A stretch of DNA of 64,000 nucleotides from Lampropedia hyalina DSM 16112 (GTDB taxonomy: Bacteria > Pseudomonadota > Gammaproteobacteria > Burkholderiales > Burkholderiaceae_C): positions 1 to 64,000 of the forward strand of contig NZ_FQUZ01000008.1 in the NCBI RefSeq assembly GCF_900129055.1, written 5' to 3'. Under the pieces are notes generated by a model. The model was not told where the DNA came from, searched no databases, and worked only from the letters and a program-made list of their open reading frames with translations. The position numbers and the translations under genes are program-made. The stretch's first letter is position 1, and each line of letters begins with the position of its first letter. This document shows positions 1-10,400 of the stretch, piece after piece.

Positions 1-609
1 GCAAGCTGCGGCTCCAGTTCCCGATACCAGCGGCCATGCAGCTTCTGGCCCGTGCTGGTGGTGGCACAGTCTTTCAGGCCCAGGTCGATTCCAACTGATG
101 CCGTGGCTTCTGTGGGTTTGGTTTCAATCTCCACGGCCACGTTGAAATACCAGCGACCGCGTGCATCCTCGTTGAAGCTGGCGGTCTTGAATTTGTACTG
201 GCCCAGGCCATAGGAATCCCACATGCCGAAATAATGGCCGTTGTGATAGACCCGCCCGTTCTTCCAAGAAGCCGCGCCGGTGTTGATGGGTATCCAGCCC
301 AGGCTGCGCTGGCTGCCGGTGGATTTGCGCCAGTTCAAGCGGGTACGTTTGAATTGACGACGGCGCGTGACGTATTCCACAGAAACCCGTTGCACTGTTT
401 GGCTGTGCAAGCCCAATTCCCTGGACGCTCCATCGGTGTACTTTTGGATGTCGTAGGCGGACAGCCACTTGCCGCGCTCCCGAATCGAGCGGGCTGGAGA
501 GCGCATTGATGAAATTCCACACGAAATTGACCTGCCGCGCCATCTGCAACAGCAGTGGCGTGTGCTTGTCTTTCACGCGAAGTTTCAGGGTTTTGACAAC
601 GGTCAGCAT
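1..609 (-). pseudogene. tnpB: IS200/IS605-family TnpB remnant, frameshifted and cut by window edge
   Basis: The minus strand starts with MLTVVKTLKLRVKDKH at 609 and shows the TnpB/OrfB N-terminal signature VNFVWNFINAL. The reading frame then fails at about positions 490-502. In the neighbouring frame the family continues with SIRERGKWLSAYDIQKYTDG, then WIPINTGAASWKNGRVY and ASVGIDLGLKDCATTSTG, the last being the RuvC-I block with its catalytic Asp. One extra or missing base near 500 therefore separates start and body, so the copy is probably inactive as a nuclease. The gene runs off the left edge, so the C-terminal zinc finger, the remaining RuvC residues and the right-end omega-RNA cannot be judged. 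No TnpA gene is visible. A hairpin at 694-713 upstream may be the element's left-end structure. Confidence 0.8.
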
Positions 610-693
610 GGTGCTGACTTTAACAGAGAGGGTATATTTTCAATGTGTTATCCATTACCCAACATGGAACCCGTTGGGTTGCGCGCTCTACAT

Positions 694-713
694 CCCCGTC
701 GTGAACGACGGGG
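694..713. repeat. Palindromic hairpin, probable IS605-type left-end structure
   Basis: CCCCGTCG, a four-base loop TGAA and CGACGGGG form a perfect 8-bp stem followed by TTTT. It lies about 85 bases upstream of the TnpB remnant. Subterminal hairpins of this kind are the recognition structures of IS200/IS605 ends. It could also act as a terminator because of the T run. The assignment to the element end is an inference from position. Confidence 0.5.
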
Positions 714-889
714 TTTTCCGCGTGCCCCGATAAAAAAGTTGGCTCGCTATTTGCTTATCTCTTGTGGCTGTCGGAGCCTGTGAGCAGTGCGGGCGGTGTT
801 GGGCGACAAAAGTCACAAGGACACTGTGTCGCATGGAATGCAGGAAATACCAGCCAGCGCGAGAGCCAAGAACCCAAAGGAACGCAACA

Positions 890-2422
890 ATGAACGGTTT
901 CGATGAAATGTACGCCAGCCTGCCGGGCACACCCGAAACGGTAAGACCCCATTACCGCGATTACGCCGCCTGGCTGGCACAGCGCAGCCCCCAAGACATG
1001 AATCTGCGCCGCGAAGAGGCAGAGCTGATCTTTCGCCAGGTGGGCATCACCTTCGCCGTCTATGGAGAAAAAGACGAAACCGGCGCAGGCACGGAACGCC
1101 TGATCCCATTCGACCTGATCCCACGCATCATTCCCTCCCATGAGTGGGCCAGCATGGAGCGCGGGCTGGTGCAGCGCGTCACTGCCCTCAACCGCTTTCT
1201 GCACGACGTTTATCACGGTCAGGAAATCATCCGTGCTGGCATCGTGCCGGCCGATCTGGTGCTCCAGAACAGCCAGTACAGGCCCGTCATGCAGGGGGTC
1301 AATCTGCCCAATCAGGTCTATTCGCACATTTCCGGCATCGACATCGTGCGCGCCCTCAATGCCCAGGGCGATGGCGAGTACTACGTTCTGGAAGACAATC
1401 TGCGCGTGCCCAGCGGGGTCAGCTACATGCTGGAAAACCGCAAGATGAGCATGCGCCTGTTCCCCGACCTGTTTGGCCACCACGCAGTGGCCCCCGTGGC
1501 GCACTACCCGGATTTGCTGCTCGACAGCCTGCGTGCCTGCGCCCCCGACAACACCCCCGACCCCACCGTGGTCGTGCTCACCCCCGGCATCTACAACAGT
1601 GCCTACTTCGAGCACGCCTTCCTGGCGCAGCAAATGGGTGTCGAACTGGTACAGGGGCAGGACCTGGTGGTCAAGGACGACTTCGTTTACATGCGCACTA
1701 CCCGGGGCCTGCAACGGGTGGATGTGATCTACCGTCGCGTGGACGATGATTTTCTCGACCCCGAAGCCTTCCGCGCCGACTCCAGCCTGGGAGTCCTGGG
1801 GCTGATGCGGGCCTACCGTGCCGGGCATGTCAATATCTGCAACGCCGTGGGCACCGGCGTGGCCGACGATAAATCCGTGTACCCGTATGTGCCCGACATG
1901 GTGCGCTTCTATCTTGGCGAGGAGCCGATTCTCAGCAACGTCCCCACCTTCATGGGGCGTCGGCCGGACGAGCTGCAATACATCCTCGCGCACCTCGATG
2001 AACTCGTGGTCAAGGAAGTCCACGGAGCCGGTGGTTATGGCATGCTCATCGGGCCGATGGCCACCAAGGCAGAAATCGCCCATTTCCGCGAAGCCGTCCA
2101 GGCCAACCCGGCAGGCTACATTGCACAGCCCACCCTCAGCCTGTCAAGCTGCCCGACCTTCGTCGAAAGTGGAGTCGCTCCCCGCCATATCGACCTGCGC
2201 CCCTTCGTGCTCACCGGCAGGGACGTGCAGATCGCACCCGGTGGCCTCACCCGCGTGGCGTTGAAAGAAGGCTCACTGGTGGTCAATTCCTCACAGGGGG
2301 GCGGCACCAAAGACACCTGGGTGCTGGAAGAATGGCCCGCACAGAAGTCCGGCCAGACCCGCACCGACGTGGAATGGCAGATGCTGCTCCAGCAACAACA
2401 GCAGAAACTGCAACAGCCCTGA
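890..2422 (+). CDS. Circularly permuted ATP-grasp type 2 protein (DUF404/DUF407)
   Basis: This 510-residue protein belongs to the circularly permuted ATP-grasp family (CP_ATPgrasp_2), predicted amide-bond-forming ligases that act on peptides or amino acids. Family blocks are visible: FDEMYASLPG at the N-terminus, RFLHDVYHGQEII, YYVLEDNLRVPSGVSYMLEN, the acidic GVADDKSVYPYVPDMVRFYL and VVKEVHGAGGYGMLIGP near residues 370-390. The ATG at 890 is preferred over an upstream in-frame start at 764 because AAAGGA lies just before it and the family begins at this motif. It is followed after 84 bases by the alpha-E gene, its usual partner. The transglutaminase-like and second alpha-E genes often found with this pair are not present here. 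The natural substrate is unknown. Confidence 0.88.
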   Translation: MNGFDEMYASLPGTPETVRPHYRDYAAWLAQRSPQDMNLRREEAELIFRQVGITFAVYGEKDETGAGTERLIPFDLIPRIIPSHEWASMERGLVQRVTALNRFLHDVYHGQEIIRAGIVPADLVLQNSQYRPVMQGVNLPNQVYSHISGIDIVRALNAQGDGEYYVLEDNLRVPSGVSYMLENRKMSMRLFPDLFGHHAVAPVAHYPDLLLDSLRACAPDNTPDPTVVVLTPGIYNSAYFEHAFLAQQMGVELVQGQDLVVKDDFVYMRTTRGLQRVDVIYRRVDDDFLDPEAFRADSSLGVLGLMRAYRAGHVNICNAVGTGVADDKSVYPYVPDMVRFYLGEEPILSNVPTFMGRRPDELQYILAHLDELVVKEVHGAGGYGMLIGPMATKAEIAHFREAVQANPAGYIAQPTLSLSSCPTFVESGVAPRHIDLRPFVLTGRDVQIAPGGLTRVALKEGSLVVNSSQGGGTKDTWVLEEWPAQKSGQTRTDVEWQMLLQQQQQKLQQP

Positions 2423-2506
2423 ACATCCAGACGGCCACGCGCCGCTTTCATCGATCCCCCCATTCAGGCCACGGCCACGATGGCCCTCACTACAGGAGAG
2501 AACACC

Positions 2507-3541
2507 ATGCTGTCCAGCACCGCCGACCATCTGTTCTGGATGTCCCGCTACGTCGAGCGTGCCGAAAACACTGCGCGCATGCTCAGTGTGACCCAGGAAA
2601 CCGCATTGCTGCCCCAATCCAGGGATGCCGCCGTGCAAAGCTGGCGGAGCGTCCTGTCCATCAGCGAACTCGTGCCCGATTATGTCGCCCGGTATGGCGA
2701 CATCGTCCCCGAAAAAGTGCTGGAGTTCATGGTGGTCGATCCGCTCAACCGCTCCTCCATCTACTCCTGCCTGCGCGAAGCCCGCGAAAACGCCCGTGCT
2801 GTGCGCGGCGCACTCACCACCGAAGTGTGGGAAACCCACAATCTCACCTGGCTGGAACTGAACCGCAACATCCGCGATGGCCGCTTCCAGCGCGACCCTG
2901 CACGCTTCTTTGAATGGGTCAAGCACCGCTCCCATCTGGCACGGGGCGTGGCATTGGGAACCATGCTCCAGAACGAAGCCTTTCACTTCCTGCGGCTGGG
3001 AACCTTTCTGGAGCGTGCCGACAACACCGCCCGCCTGCTCGACGTGCAATTCCACGCACTCGATTCACAGGGCAAGACCCAGGGCGATGGCGTGCCGGGG
3101 CCAGCCAGCCAGTTACCAGCCCTGTCGCCCGCTGGTGGCAATGTCAGTGCAGGCAAGTCCGTGCCTGGTGGGCGCAGCCACACCCGTGCCTACTACCACT
3201 GGGTCACACTGTTGCGCAGCGTCTCGGCCTCTGAAGTGTACCGGCAGGTGTACCGTGACGTCATCAACCCCCGCCGGGTGGCCGACTTGCTGATTCTGCG
3301 CAGCGACATGCCCCGCTCACTCCACGCCTGCATGGTCGAAGTCTGCCGCAACCTCAACAGCGTGGCCAATGAACAATCGGCACGCACCCAGCGCAAGGCA
3401 GGCCGCCTGCTGGCCGACTTGCAGTTCGGCAGCATCGAGGAAATCCTCAGCAACGGCCTGCATGCCTACTTGGTGCAGTTCCTCGAACGCATCAACGAAC
3501 TGGGAGCCGGCATCAGCCGGGACTTTCTGGTGCACCACTGA
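2507..3541 (+). CDS. Alpha-E domain protein (DUF403)
   Basis: This 344-residue mainly helical protein begins with the family signature MLSSTADHLFWMSRYVERAE, followed by NTARML. Alpha-E proteins are found almost always beside circularly permuted ATP-grasp ligases, and the pair is predicted to make or modify a small peptide. Conserved blocks SCLREARENARAVRGALTTE, FLRLGTFLERADNTARLLD and a C-terminal LVQFLERINELG are present. A stretch near residues 190-225 (GDGVPGPASQLPALSPAGG) looks like a low-complexity insertion relative to the compact family core. The ATG at 2507 is chosen because AGGAGAG precedes it at normal spacing; an in-frame ATG at 2480 lacks one. It is probably co-transcribed with the preceding ATP-grasp gene. 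Confidence 0.88.
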   Translation: MLSSTADHLFWMSRYVERAENTARMLSVTQETALLPQSRDAAVQSWRSVLSISELVPDYVARYGDIVPEKVLEFMVVDPLNRSSIYSCLREARENARAVRGALTTEVWETHNLTWLELNRNIRDGRFQRDPARFFEWVKHRSHLARGVALGTMLQNEAFHFLRLGTFLERADNTARLLDVQFHALDSQGKTQGDGVPGPASQLPALSPAGGNVSAGKSVPGGRSHTRAYYHWVTLLRSVSASEVYRQVYRDVINPRRVADLLILRSDMPRSLHACMVEVCRNLNSVANEQSARTQRKAGRLLADLQFGSIEEILSNGLHAYLVQFLERINELGAGISRDFLVHH

Positions 3542-3584
3542 AAAATCCCGCAGCACGGGAAAATCGCAGAAAAAAATCAATTCT

Positions 3585-3614
3585 TTGCAAAAAGGAAAAA
3601 AATCAACCTATAAT
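3585..3614 (+). promoter_or_regulatory. Sigma-70-type promoter for the tRNA-Asn genes
   Basis: TTGCAA at 3585-3590 and a perfect TATAAT at 3609-3614 are separated by 18 bases. Transcription would begin just before the first tRNA-Asn, consistent with a strong stable-RNA promoter. Confidence 0.6.
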
Positions 3615-3625
3615 CTAGGGCTTGT

Positions 3626-3701
3626 TCCTCGATAGCTCAGTCGGTAGAGCGACGGACTGTTAATCCGCAGGTCCCTGGTTCGAGCCCAGGTCGAGGAGCC
3701 A
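3626..3701 (+). tRNA. tRNA-Asn (GTT), copy 1
   Basis: Acceptor stem TCCTCGA pairs with TCGAGGA, the anticodon loop is CTGTTAA with anticodon GTT, the T loop is GGTTCGAGCC, and CCA is encoded. Total 76 bases. Confidence 0.95.
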
Positions 3702-3757
3702 AAAACAACACGGGTACAAACTCAAATCATAAAAATCTGTACCCCAAATGCCGACAT

Positions 3758-3833
3758 TCCTCGATAGCTCAGTCGGTAGAGCGACGGACTGTTAATCCGC
3801 AGGTCCCTGGTTCGAGCCCAGGTCGAGGAGCCA
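3758..3833 (+). tRNA. tRNA-Asn (GTT), copy 2
   Basis: The sequence is identical to the first tRNA-Asn across all 76 bases, CCA included. It begins 56 bases after copy 1 and probably shares its transcript, which would end at the hairpin just downstream. Confidence 0.95.
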
Positions 3834-3834
3834 T

Positions 3835-3868
3835 AAAAAGCCACCAAGTCATCTTGGTGGCTTTTCTT
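3835..3868 (+). terminator. Rho-independent terminator of the tRNA-Asn transcript
   Basis: AAAAGCCACCAAG and CTTGGTGGCTTTT form a 13-bp stem around a four-base loop, followed by more Ts. It starts two bases after the second tRNA-Asn. Confidence 0.85.
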
Positions 3869-3892
3869 TTGTCTGCATTCACCCGTACATGA

Positions 3893-3927
3893 AAAAAGCG
3901 GCTTTCGTGACGATGAAAGCCGCTTTT
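3893..3927 (-). terminator. Rho-independent terminator downstream of tRNA-Leu
   Basis: AAAAGCGGCTTTC and GAAAGCCGCTTTT form a strong stem. Read on the minus strand it lies directly after the tRNA-Leu gene and ends in a T run. The symmetry means it could also work in the other direction. Confidence 0.7.
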
Positions 3928-3942
3928 GCTTCTGCATGATAC

Positions 3943-4034
3943 TGGTGCCCCGGGCCGGAATCGAACCGGCACGCCCCTTGACGGTAAGCGGCGGATTTTA
4001 AGTCCGATGTGTCTACCAGTTTCACCACCGGGGC
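3943..4034 (-). tRNA. tRNA-Leu (TAA)
   Basis: On the minus strand GCCCCGG at the 5' end pairs with CCGGGGC, and A plus CCA follow. The anticodon loop CTTAAAA gives anticodon TAA. A long variable arm (CGCTTACCGTCAAGGGGCG region) confirms a class II tRNA, and the T loop is GGTTCGAATCC. Length is 92 bases. Confidence 0.93.
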
Positions 4035-4170
4035 TTTTGCATGCAAACGCGTATTCTACTGTGTAAGACCGCCACTGATGGGAATACGCCAGTGATGGAG
4101 CAGGGCGGGCAATCGCGTCATGTCGAAAGCCTTTGATACGCGCCGTATTTGGGCCAAACGCAACCGCGCC

Positions 4171-4295
4171 CCCCCGCTACGTCATGCCGGGCCTGACCCG
4201 GCATCCAGAAGCATTGCGCGACCCAGGCTATCGGAGCTGTGAAGGCAAACGCTGCCACTGGATGCCGGGTCAGGCCCGGCATGACGTAGCGGGGG
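4171..4295. repeat. 38-bp perfect inverted repeat element
   Basis: The arms at 4171-4208 and 4258-4295 are perfect reverse complements (38 of 38), separated by 49 bases. The sequence contains GTCATGCCGGGCCTGACC, a widespread proteobacterial intergenic repeat motif. When read as protein it gives MPGLTRHPE and WMPGQARHD strings, which explains an apparent 93-residue reading frame over it that is not a gene. The element lies between the tRNA-Leu and the terminator of the RTX gene. Confidence 0.8.
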
Positions 4296-4308
4296 ATTTG
4301 GGAACAGC

Positions 4309-4351
4309 CAAAAAAGAACCCACACTGCCTTGTGGGCGGTGTGGGTTCATA
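4309..4351 (-). terminator. Rho-independent terminator of the RTX gene
   Basis: On the minus strand GAACCCACACCGCC, a short loop and GGCAGTGTGGGTTC form a long stem followed by TTTTTT. It lies about 60 bases after the RTX stop codon. A second weaker hairpin (CACCATCCCT / AGGGACGGTG) lies between the stop and this stem. Confidence 0.8.
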
Positions 4352-4410
4352 GGGTCAATCTCTCTGCACCATCCCCTAATCAATCAGGGACGGTGTGAGA
4401 ACAGCCATGC

Positions 4411-7400
4411 TTAGGCACCAAATGCAAAGTTGGCTGCTGTCAGATCCATGACATCAGTACCTGTCAGCTGCACCAAATTGGTGATTGCCAGTTCGTTGTT
4501 TTGGAAATATTGATCATTCCCAGCACCATTGCCTCCTACGACAGCTTGGGCAATGAAGGTATCAGAACCGCTGCCATAAGCTACCAAGAATGAATACCCG
4601 GGTTGCCAAGTTTGATCAAAGCCACTGGTATAGATTCGATGGCTTCCACCTACTTGCAGTGCATCTTCGACGGCCGCTGTACTGTTGAAGTCACCATTCA
4701 CACGGAGGATGACGCTGCTATGGGCAACACCTTCCAAATCAAGCCCGCCATTATTGACCGTGGTGACCACAGGAGTTGTGACCCCAGGTGATCCAAAAGG
4801 CACATCAGTGGCTGTTCTCAGTGCTTTGAGATCCCCGCGTTCAGCAAGCGCAGAGAAGCTGAACTGCAAGATATCATCGGTAACAGTACCGAAGCCTGTG
4901 ATGGTGTCCACAGCATCAAAATGCTCCAGAATCACAGTGTCTACGGTACCGTCTGATTCCAGATGAATCAGATCGGCACCCGATCCGCCATTGATAGTAT
5001 CGTTACCAGCACCACCATAGATGGTATCGTTACCAGCACCACCATAGATGAGGTCATTTCCTGCATCGCCGTAGATGAGGTCATTTCCTGCACCACCGTA
5101 GATGAGGTCATTTCCTGCACCCCCGTAGATGAGGTCATTTCCTGCACCACCGTAGATAAGGTCATTTCCTGCACCACCATCAATAGTGTCGTTGCCAATG
5201 TCACCATTGATGGTGTCATTGCCGAGTCCAGCTGTGATATTCGAGCTACCTCCTGTAAAGCCATTGATCAGCAGATCTTCGTTTTGTTGGTCAAGAATGA
5301 CCGTCAAATTATCAGCCGTCAGTGTGATTTCTTCAATTGCGACAATTTGGCTGTCTGACTGGTCATTGAAGTAGGCGTTAAGTTCCAGTACGTCATGGCC
5401 TGTACCACCATCTAACAAGGCGTCTTCCTCTCCCCCGACAATGGTGTCGTCTCCTGCACCAGCATAGATGACGTCAGCACCGCTACCTCCTGTAATGAAG
5501 TCATCGCCAGTATCGCCAGTGATGGTGTCATTGCCTTGACCGCCGGTGATAGTAGCTGAGCCGCCTGTGAAGCTCTTGATGGTCAGTGCTTCTGTCTGGT
5601 TGCCAAAATCAACAGTCAGAGCATTTGTTGCCAAGACAATCGTTTGCAGGCGTTGGATTTGCTCGTCGCTTACATCCGTGAAGTTGGCGGAGATGTGCAA
5701 CTGGTTGTCACCCAGGCCGCCATCGAGCAAAGCATTTCCTTGGCCGCCAAAGATGGTGTCGTTGCCTTGGCTACCCTTGATGGTATCGGCAAAACCGGCA
5801 GTACTTCGGATGATGAACCCTTCTGTCTGTTTGCCCAGATCGACTTCAACGCCTACCGGACCCTCAATTTCAACAATTTCGACGTTTTTCAGATGGTCGT
5901 CTTCGGCGTTCTTCAGATCAGCAGCAGAGTCTTGTTCCACTATCAGAGTATCGGTACCCTGACCGCCATCCACAGTATCGTGGCCAATGAAGTTGAAGAT
6001 GGTGTCGTTGCCATTGCCAGCATTGATGCTGTCATTGCCAATGCCGCCGTCGATAAGATCATTGCCATTGCCTGCGTTGATGGTGTCGTCGCCGTCGCCC
6101 CCTCTGAGTGTGTCAGCAAAGGCAGAGCCTGTGACCTCAAAGCCCTCGCTCTGGGTGTCCAACCGGATCCAGACGCCAGCATTGGCACCTGAAGCATCCA
6201 CCTTTTCGAGATTCACCAACTGATTGTCATTGGTGGTCTGGATTGGGTGAGCCTCTGTCACCAGCAGCGTGTCGATGCCAGCACCGCCGTTCACGGTATC
6301 GTCCGCTGTGTAGCCGATGATGGTGTCATTGCCTGCGCCAGCGTTGATGCTATCAATGCCCTGACCACCAGTGATGGTGTCGTTGTTCGCAGAGCCGGTG
6401 ATGGTGAAGCCTTCTGTCTGAGCAGAGAGATCGAGTTCCACGGCTTCGTCAGCAGTGCTTGCATCCACGTTCTCGACATCAACCAACTGTCCATCAACTG
6501 CGTTGTTCAGGTCCAGCGAGGTGCCATCCAATACCAGGGTATCGGTGTCAGCACCGCCGTCCACAGTATCGGCACCCACAAATCCACGAATGGTGTCGTT
6601 GCCTGCGCCTGCGTTGATGGTGTCAGCGGCTGCACCACCGGTAATGTCATCGTTGCCGTTACCAGCTTCGATGAGGTTTGTACCTGCCCCACCGACAATG
6701 GTGTCGTTGTTCGCAGATCCGGTGATGGTGAAGCCTTCCAACTGATTGGACAGATCGATTTCCACCGCTTGCGTTGCACTGGCAGCCGTCACGTTTTCCA
6801 CATTGAGCAGTTGGTTGTCGGCTGCGCTGTTCAGGTCTTGTGAAGTGGCCTGCAAAATCAGTGTGTCGTTGCCCGCACCACCATCTACAGTATCGGTACC
6901 TTCAAATCCACGAATGGTGTCGTTGCCCACACCAGCGTGGATCGAGTCATTTCCGGCACCACCGGTGATGTCGTCCTCTCCAGCACCGCCATTGATGGTG
7001 TCGTCGCCCGTACCACCAAGAATGATGTCATCTCCGGCACCACCTTCGATGCTGTCATCGCCTTCGCCGCCGTTGATGCTGTCGTTGCCTTCACCGCCGT
7101 CGATGGTGTCGTTGCCTGCATTGCCATTGATGATGTCATTGCCGTCGCCACCCACAATGCTGTCTGCTTCCTGACCACCATGGATGGTGTCGTCATGGTC
7201 AGAGCCTGTGATGGTGAAACCTTCCGATTGGTTGGACAGGTTGATGAGCACTCCAGCACCAGCACCGGAGGCATCCACTGCTTCGACCTTCTTCACTTGA
7301 TCATCGGTTGCGCTGTTGAGTGCAGCCGAGGTTCCAGTCAGCACCAGGGTGTCGGTGTCGTCGCCGCCGTCGATGGTGTCATTGCCTTCAAAGTCAATGA

Positions 7401-10400
7401 ACACGTCATTGCCAGCACCGCCGATCAGCAAGTCGGCACCTGCACCACCTTCCAGGGTGTCGTTGCCTGCGCCACCTTCCAGGGTGTCGTTGAAAGCAGA
7501 GCCGATGATGTGGAAAGCTTCGGTTTGCTTGGTCAGTCGAATGGCCAAGGCAGCAGGCGCATTGGCACCGCTGATGGTTTCAACGCCGACCAATTGTTCG
7601 TCTTCTGCATCGTTCAGGTCGCTGGAAGTTGCGGTCAGCACCACGGTATCGGCACCTGCGCCACCGTTAATGGTGTCCTTGCCAACAAAGCCCACGAAGG
7701 TGTCGTTGCCTGCGCCACCGCTCAGGCTGTCGGCAGCCGTGCCACCCGTGATGGTGTCGTCGCCGCTGCCACCGGTGATGGTGGATGGGCCTGTGGCATG
7801 GCCCTTGATGTTCAGGTCTTCTGTCTGGTTATCCAGCACTACTTCCAGGTTGGCCGCAGTCAGTTGGATTTCTTCGATGTCATTGATCTGTGCATCATTG
7901 ACATCATTGAAGTCGGCACCGAGTTGCAGGATGTCAGTGCCTGCACCGCCATCCAGCACCACGTCTGCCTGCTCACCCACCAGCGTGTCGTTACCAGTAC
8001 CGCCGTAGAGGTGATCTGCCCCTTCACCACCTGCGATGAGGTCGTTGCCAGCACCGCCGTCCAGAGTATCGTTGCCAGCACCGCCCTGAATCACATCGTT
8101 GCCATCACCACCGATGACGTTGTCGCGACCGGAGGAGCCGAAGAAGGCGTTATTGACAGTTTGATTGCCGCTGAAGTCGGTGGTAATGACACCAGTGAAC
8201 GCCGGAAGGTTGCGATCTGCGAGTTCTCCGGTGGAGACATCCAGTGTGGTCAGGTCCACGCGGTACAGACCGGTGGCATCCAGGTGGAGATGCGAATTGG
8301 CATCTGCTGGGGTAGCCCCGCCGGTGATGTCAATGTCTTTGCCAGAGAACTGCACGGCCTGCGCGCGCAATTCGGTGTTGGCATCGAAGTGGAAGCGTTC
8401 GATGTTGTTGAAATTGACAAAACGGCTATCGTTGCTGCGTGCAACAGTGGGGTCATCGTTGGTCAGTTCCAGGGTATCGTAGCCTTCGCCGCCGTCGATG
8501 AGTGTGCCGATTTGCAGCTCGGCATCGCCCACCTGAATGGTGTCGTCGCCAGCACCTGCGTTGATGGTGTCCACGCCACCGCCTGCGGCGATGATGTCGT
8601 TGCCTGCGCCAGCGTCGATGCTGTCGTTGCCGGTGCCGCTGGTGATGGTGTCGTTGCCGTCGCCACCTTGAATGGTGTTGCCACCATTGCCTGCGGTGAT
8701 GGTGTTGTTGCCTGCGCCACCTGGAGCTACGGTGATGGTGTTTTCGCCATCGCCTGCTGTAATCTTGTTGAAGCCAGTTCCGACGGCGATGTTGTTGTTG
8801 CCTTCGCCTGCGTCGATGGTGTTGTTGCCATCGCCTGCGGTGATGTCATCGTTGCCTGCACCGGTGGTGACGATGTTGTCGCCATCACCTACTTCAACGG
8901 TGTCATTGTCCTTGCCGGTAGTGATGGTGTTGTCGCCATTGCCTGCCTTGATGGTGTTTTCGCCATCGCCTGCGTTGATGGTGTTGTCGCCAGCACCTAC
9001 GGTGATGGTGTCCTTGTCATCGCCGGTGGTGATGGTGTTGTCGCCATTGCCTGTGGTGATGGTGTTTTCGCCATCGCCTGCGTTGATGGTGTTGTCGCCA
9101 TCGCCCACATCAATCTTGTCCTCGCCGTCGCCGGTGGTGATGGTGTTTTTGCCATTCGCAGCCTTGACGGTGTTGTTGCCATCGCCTGCGTTGATGACGT
9201 TGTCGTCTGCCCCGCCATCAATGGTGTCATCGCCACTGCCTGCCGTGATGCTGTCGTTGCCTGCACCGCCGTAAATCTCGTTATGGCCGTTGCCAGTCGT
9301 GATGGTGTCGTTGCCAAGGCCACCGTCGATCCAGTTATCGCCAGTGCCAGCATTGATGCTGTCATTGCCTGCGCCGCCCAGGAAGCTGTCATCGCCAGCC
9401 AGTCCGATCAGGGTGTCGTGGCCTGCGCCACCTACCAGGAAGTCGTTGGCACCGGTACCGGTGACGTGGTCGTTGCCCGCACCTGCGTTGATGTAGACAC
9501 CGGTGCTTCCATCTGCTGTCAGAGCCGTGAAGTCACCGCTGCCTGCCACGATGGTTTCGCTGGCCTGTGTGCCCAGGGCCACGCTGGCAAAGGTGCCGCG
9601 TGCTGCGCCACCGAGGTCACGCACGTCGAATTGAACGCCATCGATATCGCTGGCCAGCACGATGCCTTCGTCTTCGAAGCGGCTCACACCACCGGTCAGG
9701 TCATCGCTGCCATCTTCGGCCTGCACACGCACGGCCAGACCGCCGCTGCCCTCCGCAGCGTAGGGGTTGCCTGGTGTGGCGGCTGTTGCGTTGTACACGC
9801 TGCCATTGCCAACTTCGCCACTGGCGAAGGTCACACGCAGCTCGGTATTTTCGGCTTGGTTGTTGAACAGTACGGTTTCTGTGCCTGTGCTGCTGCCACG
9901 GAACGAGATTTCGTCGTTGTCGTAGCCTTCATCCAGGGTCAGATTGCCACCGCCGGTGGAGGTGACCGATTGAATGCCTGCTTCGGCAGCCCGGAAGCCC
10001 AGGGTGACATCGCTGTTGGCCACGACCAGGTTTTCCACGCTTTCGACGTTCTGGAAGTTGGTGTCCCGCACTTCTGCGTGGCCGGGGTGCAGGCGAATGG
10101 TGTCTTCGCCATCTCCGCCCTTGATGCTGTCGTCTGCGGTGAAGGTGCTGTCGGACGGGTAGTTGCCATTGCCGGCATTGAAGGAGGCAAAGAGATTGCC
10201 TGCGCCGTTCTGGCTGCCGTCCAGAGAGTCCGCGCCGTCTGTCAGGGTGAATTCGGCGGAGTTGTCACTGATGTCGTCCAGAATCTTCAGTTCCACTGCG
10301 GTCACAGGAGACTTGTTGCCTGCGGCATCCACGGCTACCACACCCAGTGTGAAGCTGTTCTTGGCGTTGGCACCGGTGTCGTCAAAGTCGTTGGCTGTCG

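Noticed and set aside
4133-4414. 93-residue frame with MPGLTRHPE and WMPGQARHD strings
   Set aside because: It is translation of a common intergenic inverted repeat, known to yield false genes in many genomes.
4984-5196. Possible CRISPR array
   Set aside because: The direct repeats are contiguous with no unique spacers and are in frame with RTX nonapeptides.
4963-5358. Plus-strand reading frame with VDEVISCTT repeats
   Set aside because: It is the antisense of the 27-bp RTX tandem array.
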